Below, one piece after another: positions 1 through 7,478 of a stretch of DNA of 17,572 nucleotides. Under the pieces are notes generated by a model. That model was not told the DNA's origin, searched no databases, and saw only the letters and a program-made list of their open reading frames with translations. The position numbers were made by a program, and so were the translations under genes. The DNA is from Parachlorella kessleri (Eukaryota; Chlorophyta; Trebouxiophyceae; Chlorellales; Chlorellaceae): the NCBI GenBank assembly GCA_001598975.1, contig BBXU01000307.1, positions 1 through 17,572 of the forward strand, given 5' to 3'. Positions within the stretch are counted from its first letter, which is position 1. Every line of letters begins with the position of its first letter.

Positions 1-219
1 CCCTAAACCCTAAACCCTAAACCCTAAACCCTAAACCCTAAACCCTAAACCCTAAACCCTAAACCCTAAACCCTAAACCCTAAACCCTAAACCCTAAACC
101 CTAAACCCTAAACCCTAAACCCTAAAACCTAAACCCTAAACCCTAAAACCTAAAACCTAAAGCCTAAAGCCTAAAAACCCTAACCCTAAACCCTAAACCC
201 TAAAAAACCCTAAAACCTA
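1..219. repeat. Telomere, (CCCTAAA)n with degenerate inner part
   Basis: Eighteen uninterrupted CCCTAAA units fill positions 1-126. From 127 to 219 the units become irregular: CCTAAAA, CCTAAAG, a run with six A residues, and a short CCCTAA. The C-rich strand reads 5'->3' from the window start, which is the orientation expected at a left chromosome end. The unit is the plant/trebouxiophyte type TTTAGGG, not the TTTTAGGG of Chlamydomonas. Perfect units outside and mutated units inside fit telomerase renewing only the distal part. The true array length is unknown because the assembly may stop inside it. Confidence 0.98.
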
Positions 220-220
220 A

Positions 221-629
221 AATGGCCACTCAAGGCGCTGGTGGGTGCCCATGTTTTGGTGGATTGTCAATGTATGTGTGCACAACAGCCTTGTGCTTTG
301 GCGATTGGTGCACACGCAGGATGGGGAGAAGACAATCACTATGTTGGAGTACAAGCTTGAGCTTGCAAACCTGTTGATTGGGCTGCACTCGGGTAGGCAG
401 CGGTTAGGCAGGAAGCGTAGCGCTGCAAGTGAGGCGGGGGGGGTTGGATGATAGGTTTCACCCTTCCCCTGCCCACGCAGGGCCCATCGAGGTAAAAGGG
501 CGTGATAGGTGTCATGGGTGCAAGCTATGGAATGCTGATAAGAAGGATAACAAGGTCAAGTTCTGATGTGCAGGCTGCCAGTTGTATTTTTGCATAGAGT
601 GCTTTCACCGTTGGCACACGAAGTCTTAG
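221..629 (+). mobile_element. Broken 3' end of a piggyBac-type (DDE_Tnp_1_7) transposase gene
   Basis: The + frame entered straight after the telomere reads WWVPMFWWIVNVCVHNSLVL and then TMLEYKLELANLLIG (about 239-400). This matches the last conserved part of piggyBac transposases (K/R-WW..lFfwllD.a..Na.il followed by .l.eFr.eLa..Li). After a run of eight G (436-443) the homology continues in another frame with a cysteine/histidine cluster, CHGC, CAGC, CIECFHRWH (about 507-617), spaced like the C-terminal zinc-binding domain of these transposases. An in-frame TGA at 564-566 and the frame change at the G run show it is dead; the frame ends at TAG 627-629. The catalytic Asp domain would lie to the left and is absent, replaced by telomere. 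The assignment rests on motif recognition. Confidence 0.72.
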
Positions 630-913
630 ACCTTCCCTTAGGCTCTCCATGGCAGCATGTCCCTTTCTGTAAGCTCCTGAACGGCAAATATCCTTTGGAG
701 GTTACCTTGACCAAGTTCCGGGGGCAGTAGCACAGTACGGAGGCCCGTATACCACCATGCAACAGTAAACACTGAAAGGCAGGCCCGGCACATGTCATGG
801 CATGTCAGTGCCAGACTGCTTCCTGCCTATGCCCTTTCGCGTCCCCCCACCGGTGTCAAACACGTTCAATATGTCTATAGAGTTGGTCGCTGCCGGCTCG
901 CGCTGCTTCAGTG

Positions 914-1381
914 CTAGTCGGAGGACTCCCTGAAGCCTGTGTACGTAACCCCCTTATCATCGGGGTAAAAGTGCCGTACAGCCTTCTCGAAGTCCTTACC
1001 GAAGTCCAACCGGTTTCCTCTACCCCCCTGGAGGTAGAAGAAACAGAGTTTGTTGTACGCGGGACGGAGCAAGCGAGCGCTAGGTGCTGAACTCACCACT
1101 CCCAGCGCCTGGGCCATGGATCTGTACACCATGAACCGCCTGGCTTTGTTGCTGGAGTGCCGATCGAGGTCCGGTTTGAGTACAATACTTTCGACTACTT
1201 CCTTATGAAGGCCAAACCGCAGTGCTGTGGCTTCCAAAGCTGCTAAAGCCTCTACCTTACACTCAAAACGCTGAGATGGCATGTCTGGGCATGCCGGGGC
1301 ATCCATGGGGCCCACAGGCCGATGCAACTGGTGCGGCTGGTTCGTGCTGCTTCCGTACCTAGCAACGGACCTACGGACCAA
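914..1381 (-). CDS. Hypothetical 155-codon ORF, unrecognised
   Basis: This is an uninterrupted minus-strand frame from ATG (1379-1381) to stop at 914-916. I do not recognise the product. It is basic and soluble-looking, with no obvious signal or membrane segment. Residues about 40-75 could form amphipathic helices (EALAALEATALRFGLHKEVV), followed by a charged stretch and a C-terminal part rich in Phe/Tyr. It lies between two transposon relics, so it may be an exon of a mobile element (possibly the same one as the piggyBac relic), a decayed host gene, or chance. No splice partners were identified. Confidence that it is expressed is low. Confidence 0.25.
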   Translation of the reverse strand: MVRRSVARYGSSTNQPHQLHRPVGPMDAPACPDMPSQRFECKVEALAALEATALRFGLHKEVVESIVLKPDLDRHSSNKARRFMVYRSMAQALGVVSSAPSARLLRPAYNKLCFFYLQGGRGNRLDFGKDFEKAVRHFYPDDKGVTYTGFRESSD

Positions 1382-1450
1382 ATATAGACCTTAAAGGGTG
1401 CAGGGATTGGCCTAGGAGCTGCCCTAACGCGGGGACACTACCGTGGAAAT

Positions 1451-1468
1451 CGCGAAATTAATTTCGCG
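1451..1468. repeat. Perfect 18-bp palindrome centred on TTAA
   Basis: The sequence CGCGAAATTAATTTCGCG is identical to its reverse complement. Its centre, 1458-1461, is TTAA, the target duplicated by piggyBac elements, flanked by CGCGAAA and TTTCGCG. It lies between the unrecognised ORF and the LINE-like scrap. It could be two abutting transposon ends sharing one TTAA, a protein-binding site, or chance. Confidence 0.6.
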
Positions 1469-1473
1469 GTGAA

Positions 1474-1836
1474 ATGGTTAAAATTGTAAAGGTATACTTG
1501 CGGCGCCGCTCAGTGCGATTCCTTGGGCACTTGGGGCATCAGCCTGAGTTGTGGATGGCTAAGTGCATGTTGTGGGCCACGCTTCCAGGCAGGGTGGGGC
1601 GGAAGGAGCGGCTTGCCAACCCCTTGCTACACCTGGTGTATGCGGAGTATCCGAAGCAGCTAAACTTGTGTGGTGCCCGACGGCAGTGTCGGGTTCGAAT
1701 GGAAGCTGATGGGGGCTCGTGGTTTGGTTTCGGTTGGCTGATTATTTGCGATATGAGAGACGTCGACGTACGCACCTACCCTTGCGTCCTGCGTTTTGCC
1801 GAGAGCACCACTGAAGGCACGGTTGCGCCTATGTGA
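1474..1836 (+). mobile_element. Relic of a LINE-type retrotransposon ORF (C-terminal end of the RT polyprotein)
   Basis: The 120-codon frame contains RRRSVRFLGHLGHQPELWMA followed by a Lys and, further on, a basic GRVGRKER stretch. This resembles the conserved tail after the reverse transcriptase of many LINEs (R-x-LRWLGHv-x-Rmp-x-R-x-pk-x-l, then G-x-R-x-RGRP). No RT catalytic motif (F/YADD) is seen upstream, so this would be a 5'-truncated copy, which is common for LINEs. Subtelomeric LINEs are established in trebouxiophytes (the Zepp element of Chlorella), but identity with Zepp cannot be claimed. No poly(A) tail is visible after the stop at 1834-1836. The match covers about 35 residues only. 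Confidence 0.5.
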
Positions 1837-1868
1837 GTGAGGCTCGGGCGCAGTTATTGCATGTAACA

Positions 1869-1890
1869 TGTAAAGGTGATCAACTTTACA
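1869..1890. repeat. Imperfect 22-bp palindrome
   Basis: The arms TGTAAAGGTGA and TCAACTTTACA pair at 10 of 11 positions around a TGATCA core, just downstream of the LINE-like frame. Both strands carry TGTAA, the usual green-algal poly(A) signal, so it could end transcription in either direction. Its function is unknown. Confidence 0.35.
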
Positions 1891-3200
1891 CCATTTTATG
1901 TTCCCGACCCAGCCACCGACTAAACACGTGTGGGGTGGCTATCAAAGATTAACACATTTGCTCGATCCCGTTCACATGGAGGGGGTTACCAAGCCATTAG
2001 CTTACGTGCACCCCATTGCCTTCATAGTGTGACTGACGGGGTTCCAAGCCATGAGCTTCCATGCATCGGCAACGCTTAACCAAGTATGGCGCTCGTGCAT
2101 AGCAAGTACGAGTCGCATTACGACAGGCAATTTTGCAGCAGCAAGGTAATGTGCACCCACAGCAAAACATGTGGTGTTCGGTAGAGCAGGACGTTAAGCA
2201 CAATATGCCGCATAGACCATCTTTGAGTGAAAGTATCTATAGTGCTCCAGCCAACACAGCCAACACAGGCCATAGCTCCTTACCAACAAGCAGGGTCCAG
2301 CAACCGGGTGAAGAGGCACAGCCGCCTGGTTTTGCCAAGACTTCAGCATGACTACGCCATGATGTTTGAAAATGTACAAAACCAATGCGGAAGACTTCGG
2401 TCTAGCCGGACGGGTGTAGTTGAGTCCCATCGTCCTCTCCTTACCCCCACAGTCCCAGCAAGTTCAAAGGCGCAGAAACTACCATTGATCAGGTGATAAG
2501 TTGGGCTATGTGTTATTAGACTTTGGCTTCCGAAGCGAGCCGCCTTGTAATGCGCGGTGATGTTTGCTGCTCCGCTCACACAGCTGCCCCGGGGCCTACA
2601 TGCTTACATGGCGGAGCGCGAGCGCCGGTCAAGTCGGACCTCAAAGCAGGGGCACAAGCAAGCTTTATACCAAAAGCATGCCTAGGAAACATTAGAGAGA
2701 ACGTTAGAGACTGTCACATGCCTAGGGACACACGTCTACGAACAGGCCCACACATGGATCGAGGCAAACTTAGGATACAACCTAGGCACAAGACAAGTCA
2801 CATGAGACACACAAATGTTCTCTAACCATGACTAAAGGGCGCGCCGCCAAGGCGCAGGCGCGTGGCGTGCTATAGAGGCACAGCACTTCACAGATGGGTG
2901 TCAGAAACGCAGCCAGGAGTAGCATGAAGTCTGGTTCCATGACACCTGCCTTCCTTTGCCACGCAAAAAAGCAACAGTAGGACTGGCGAAAGTTTAGTCT
3001 ATGGCTATTTCCACGTGTTTGCTTGTGAAATCCTACACTGTTGGTTGACTCTGAAGGGCTCCGTCGAAGTAGGGCTCCTAGTGCCAACGGCTGTTGGCGG
3101 GCAGCTGGGGAGGGTCCAGCCTCTTAGGCTTTAAATGTTACCAATACACCCGGTAAGAAGACGGCCCTGCATGCATGCAGGATGCTGACATGGCGTGTCC
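1891..3200. other. Subtelomeric sequence with no recognised gene
   Basis: Only short overlapping frames occur here, none with a recognised motif or convincing splice chain. A weak direct repeat is visible: about 1982-2010 and 2038-2065 share GGGGTT(A)CCAAGCCAT followed by AGCTT and ending TGCA. No tRNA, rRNA or long tandem array was found by eye. Ancient transposon debris is the likeliest content. Confidence 0.5.
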
Positions 3201-3208
3201 CGCCACCC

Positions 3209-3240
3209 GTGCGCCTTGGTGACATGGAAGCAAGGCGCAC
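3209..3240. repeat. 10-bp perfect hairpin upstream of the acyltransferase gene
   Basis: GTGCGCCTTG at 3209-3218 and CAAGGCGCAC at 3231-3240 are exact reverse complements around a 12-nt loop. The hairpin lies about 80 bp before the chosen start codon at 3319, so it falls in the promoter or 5' UTR. No specific regulator can be named. Confidence 0.45.
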
Positions 3241-3267
3241 ACGATCATCATTCAAAGTTATTTCTGT

Positions 3268-3280
3268 GTTTAGGGTTTTA
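3268..3280. promoter_or_regulatory. Telo-box-like motif (GTTTAGGGTTTTA)
   Basis: One and a half TTTAGGG units lie about 40 bp upstream of the start codon at 3319. On the minus strand this contains AAACCCTAA, the plant telo-box found near transcription starts. Its orientation is opposite to the terminal telomere array. It may be a real cis-element or an interstitial telomeric remnant. Confidence 0.35.
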
Positions 3281-3318
3281 GTCTGAAGTTAGTTAGTGAG
3301 TGCTGGCCGGTTAGTGCC

Positions 3319-6300
3319 ATGATCTTCCAGGACCTCGGTCACCACCTCCCACTTCCACTCGATCTCGCCAACGCCTTGGCCAGCCTGCATGGTTCCTTGA
3401 CGTATATCCAGAGGCTAGCTGTGTGGACTGGCTATGTAGTGGCTTCAGGTTACTGGCTGCTGAGGCAATCTTTGAGGTAACGAAGCGGGGAGGAAGGTCG
3501 CTGCGCGCACGAGGAGAGATTGTATATGCGGCACTGATCACAGGCTCGGAACGTGCAGATGCCAGCTTCACTGCGTTGGTTAGGTCTGACCAGAGCAGGC
3601 ACGATTTGCACAAGTTTTTGACCATATCTTATCTCTGGTACAGGTGCAGTGATGGGCAAAGGAAGGCGGTTGCGCTGCTTGTCGTGCTGGGCAACCTTCT
3701 AGTCCCCCTGCTCTTTGATAGGCATGCCGAGCTGGTAACCGTAATTGTTTCGGCCTTCGTGACGACATGGATGACATCGTTCAAGGTGCGGCAGGGGAGG
3801 CCTCACACCTGAGAATTATCTTGAGGAGGGGCACGGTCGCATAGCGCCCTTGGGCGTGGCGTGCAGCAAGCAGTAAATGGCAGCTCTCTAAGAGGGGCTT
3901 CCATGCTTGCAGGTCCTTGGTTGGGCGCTGAAGCGGGGCCCTCTTGTCCTGCCACTGACACAGCCTCAGTTCCTGCTGGTATACGCCTTTCCCATTACTC
4001 CGGCGACAGGTATCGGTCTCTCCTAGTGTTACACTGCCCTGCTCCGGTTGGCTAGAAGTGAATGAAGCTTGTGAATCTGACTTGCCCAGGCCATGTTACA
4101 CATTCAACCAAAGCGTTCCACGCACATGCATCCCCAAAAGTTATTAATGTGTCCTATGTGGAGACTTTGCAGAAGAAGTGCCAAAGCAGGGCGGGATTGG
4201 CCCGGGTGGTGCTGGCACAGTCGATGACGACTCACAAGCTAAAAGGAAGTCAGTGGGGTATGGCACTGGCACCAAAAGACGACTGGCAGAGCCAAGTAGC
4301 GGATGTCCCCAGGAGAACTTAAAGAACTTTGTGGCCAAGGGGTTCGGGCTGGCAGCCACATGCTGGGCGCTGCTGTTCCTCCCGCTGCCGCACCTTGCCC
4401 ACACGTTCCTCTGCGGTGAGCGGGCTTGGGGCCAGTACAGTGGGATCCTGTGCTGTCGACCGTGTATCCCTCTCAACCTCGCAATGGTCAGCCAAGCTGG
4501 GATTATGGCAGAGTGGTGTAAGACAATAGCCTGGCGCTCACTGTTTTATGTACGCATGTTGCTGGGCATGCCACGCAAAGGTGCTACTTGTGAGGTGTAT
4601 CGATCTGTGCCTTGATGAGAGTCTCATACTTGCGCAGGTGTGGGGCTGTACTGCTTCTTGGGCATGCTCATGGATGGACCCGCCACGCTGGCATCCTCCG
4701 CCATCGGCTTCTGCATTGCTCCCCACTTCAATGAGCCATATCGGTCCACTTCAGTGAGTTGAGCAGGGCGGTGGTAGACAGCCAGGGAACATGGCAGCAT
4801 TGTAAAGACAGGTGGCTCAGGCTCCTGCTATGCTAGTGTGGACACACACCCTTTGCTGGCAGTGGGGAAAGCTTGCTTTCAGAACAGTAGAATGCCATCA
4901 ATGCGGCCATTTATTCCATTCTAGCAGATGCAAGGCACATGGAAAGACCTGTATATTCAAGCAATCAAGACTTTGTCCGTAGACGGCTTGATCAGCGGCC
5001 TCAGTCGCTTGCCTGCCTACAGATAGCTTCCTTTTGGAATAAGCGCTGGAACTTGACGGCAGGCAGCATCCTGCGGTTCCTTATCTTTGACCCCATCAAC
5101 CAGGGTGGGTGGTGCACTACGTAGCTCTGGCAAGGAAAGGGAGGGGCCATTTTTTTAGCGTCATGTGCATCACGTGTTAGCGAGGTTACGATGCAGGTAC
5201 AACCCTGCATACCCTTGCAGCCGGTTTTGTGCAAAGGGACGGGTCTGCGCAGCGCAATGCTGGGAAGCTCCAGCAGTGGTTAGGTATGGCCTCTCAAACC
5301 TTACATTTACTAGCGTCACCAGTGGCTGCTGCCGTTGCCCTTATGTATGCCTGCAGGCCGCCTGGTGGCAAGCCCAGCCGCTGCCCCAGCCCCCAAATCC
5401 AACGCTCGACGGGCGCTGGCGGTATGTGCCACCTTCCTTGTGAGCGGGGTCATGCATGAGCTGGTCTTCTGGTGAGTGGCAGCTGGATTGTGCCGATGGG
5501 GGGGTTGGCATCGCGGTGCTTCCTTCTCAGTTGTTGGAGGTTCAATGTCGGCTGAGGGAGGTACAAGAGGATACCCGTGCTTGATAGTTTAAGCAGGGTT
5601 GCAATGATGTGATGTGCCGCCTTTTTCAGCAGTTGTCGTTGCGTATGCGCCTTGGCATGCGGCAGAGACAGCATAAGTGCTGTCTCTGCCGCAGTGCTTT
5701 GTGTAGCCTTACTATTGACCTCCGCCTCCGCGGCTGATCCCTTTGCCAGGTACATGGCCGGTCACTTCTCGGGCTACTGGCTGGCCTACTTCACCGTTCA
5801 GGGGCCGCTTGTGCTAGCAGAGGCTGCTATACTTGGACTGCTGCGGGCGCGGGGGATTGAGCTGCCTGCTGCCCTGCGTGTGTTGATCACACTCGGCACA
5901 GGTGGGTCGTTGACTACTTGTTGCTGGTGCTTGGATGGCCGCACTTGCTGGCACAGAAACTGCTGGCCAGCGCGAGTGACTGTTGCTTTGCTTAGGCTGG
6001 GCTTCTTGGGAAGTCCAGTGCTCAGGTGGTGCAGCTGTCAGCTGGAGCTGTGAGTCTGTTGTGTTTAGTGTGGCCGCATGGGGCTGCCTGCGTTATGGGA
6101 AGTGACATTATAAGTGCTGCTGTCATAGCCACAGTTCACAAAGGCTGTACTGATTCGTTGTCCTGTTCAGGAAGCTTTGGCACTGAGGGCAATGAGTCGC
6201 TAGTGCTAGTGGTCAGTGTAATAAATTGGTACAGTCTGTATGCCAGGTCTCAAGTTCGGTCCCTGCCCCCAATGCATGGCTCTCCTGCCTGCCTGCAGTG

Positions 6301-6486
6301 CTGTTGGTCTCTGACCGGCTTTTTGTGCCGGACGTGCACCGCTTAGGCATCACAGACGCAGTCGTGAAGGCGCTCTGGCAGGCACTGGCGGGGCTGCCGA
6401 GCGCCTTGCTGCGGGCGGTTGGGGTGGTGGAGGGCGGCTGGTCGCTGTTGGACGTGGCTGCGCCCAGAGTGGTGGCCAAGCCATGA
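3319..6486 (+). CDS. Plant wax-synthase-type MBOAT O-acyltransferase, 10 exons
   Basis: Likely joins an acyl-CoA to an alcohol (fatty alcohol, possibly sterol) in the ER membrane to make wax or related esters; plant sterol acyltransferases belong to the same family, so the acceptor is uncertain. Exons: 3319-3476, 3644-3785, 3913-4009, 4173-4415, 4638-4753, 5023-5104, 5221-5283, 5357-5471, 5750-5901, 6299-6486. All introns are GT-AG and all phases agree, giving 451 aa. Family signatures are TSFKVLGWALKRGPL (about 97-111), SFWNKRWN (255-262) and ATFLVSGVMHELVFW with the conserved His at 334. About eight hydrophobic segments alternate with short loops. Residues about 133-190 form a charged, Gly-rich insert before the next membrane segment, longer than I expect for plant wax synthases. 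The start is the first ATG giving a hydrophobic N-terminus in phase with exon 2; an upstream exon cannot be excluded. It is the gene nearest the telomere. Confidence 0.88.
5658..5693. repeat. Perfect 16-bp stem-loop inside intron 8 of the acyltransferase gene
   Basis: Arms 5658-5673 and 5678-5693 are exact reverse complements (TGCGGCAGAGACAGCA and its complement) around the 4-nt loop TAAG. The right arm ends in CTGCCGCAG, a plausible splice acceptor 56 nt before the acceptor used in the model (5749). Using it would bring in stop codons. Folding in the pre-mRNA could hide this decoy site. It could also be a tiny MITE-like insertion. Confidence 0.75.
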
Positions 6487-7478
6487 AACTAGTTGCGAGG
6501 GAGACCCAAGGTGGTCAAGTTAGGCATAATGCGGGTTTTACCAGGAGCTGAAACTAAAACGATGTCTGAGGTATGGCTGCACTTGCTGGCTGCATCGATA
6601 CTTGCCCAGCACTTGTTTTTGGCAGCATGGCCAGGCTTGCTGGTGTACAGCTTGAGTCCTGACTGGATGGTGCCCCATTAATGTTTGACAGCCTCTTGAG
6701 TGTGGAGGAGGTGCCTATGCTCAGGGTCACTGGCCGGTGAAGCACGCAGTCCGGTACTAGCCTTATTAGGGCAGGACACAATTTTGCCATGGCAGCGTGG
6801 ATTGTTGTAGCACCAAGTTTGCAATTTTGTGCATGCAAAACACATGACAGCTGTTTGTACGAAGCTGAGACTGCTCTCGTGTGTTATCAGGATTTCTGCT
6901 TGCATTGAATCAGCATAAAGTATCATGTTTACTAGTATATGCCAAGCAGACCAATCATCTTCATGGTGGAGGGTGCTGCCAGCGGCTGTTTCCCTGGTTG
7001 GCTTTGGTGGGGATGCAGTGCTGGTCTTTTACCAAGGTGGTTCAAGCGTCCTCTGGCAATATGACAGCACCAGGAAGCGTGTGAACTTATTTTCAAGCTG
7101 AGGATCTTACAAACAAAGGCTCCCCACCCACAGCACTTGGAACCAGCTTAGCATGTAGTTACGTTTGTTGACACTGCTCCATATGGGATGCACTGCGGCA
7201 CTAGCTGTGCAATGCCTGAGACAAAGTTTCACCAGGCCTAACCAAGCAACATTGTGAATGAAATATCATCATGTGCTAGCCAAGGATAGTATCCCAATTC
7301 TGACGTAGCACCAAGGCAACACTGCCTGGGGCCCGCAATGTTTTCACAGTTCAAACACAGATACTGGTCCTGGAAAAATGTCGAGCCATGCAGCTCACAA
7401 ACGATAGGGTACATCTCTAGTTTTGCAGTTCATAATACTCTCGCTCTCCTGTCCACTGCCCACACTGCCCGGCCATGG
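6487..7478. other. Convergent intergenic region (3' ends of two genes)
   Basis: This ~990-bp gap lies between the stop codons of the acyltransferase gene (+) and the HCF145-like gene (-). Only short, unconvincing frames occur. No TGTAA poly(A) signal was seen on the + strand in the first ~400 bp after 6486, so the signal for the + gene may be a variant. On the minus strand a TGTAA is present at 7107-7111. Confidence 0.6.
7107..7111 (-). terminator. Candidate poly(A) signal TGTAA for the HCF145-like gene
   Basis: TTACA on the + strand reads TGTAA on the minus strand, the typical green-algal polyadenylation signal, about 370 nt after the stop codon at 7479-7481. A five-base motif is weak evidence by itself. 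Confidence 0.3.

Noticed and set aside
1..219. CRISPR-like short regular repeats
   Set aside because: The 7-bp units have no spacers; this is a telomere array.
1680..1710. tRNA-like GGGTTCGAA motif
   Set aside because: The B-box is incomplete (no CC at the end), no acceptor stem or A-box pairs with it, and it lies within the LINE-like frame.
2227..2496. 89-codon + strand frame in the subtelomere
   Set aside because: It overlaps other frames on both strands, has no motif and has low-quality composition; no evidence for a gene.
4925..5022. Possible longer exon 6 of the acyltransferase gene starting near 4925 or at the ATG at 4939
   Set aside because: Extending it in phase from exon 5 meets a stop, and family sequence runs directly from YRSTS to the SFWxxRWN motif, fixing the acceptor at 5022.
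4801..6222. TGTAA motifs inside introns of the acyltransferase gene (4801-4805 and 6218-6222)
   Set aside because: They could allow premature polyadenylation, but five-base motifs are expected by chance at this frequency and nothing else supports it.
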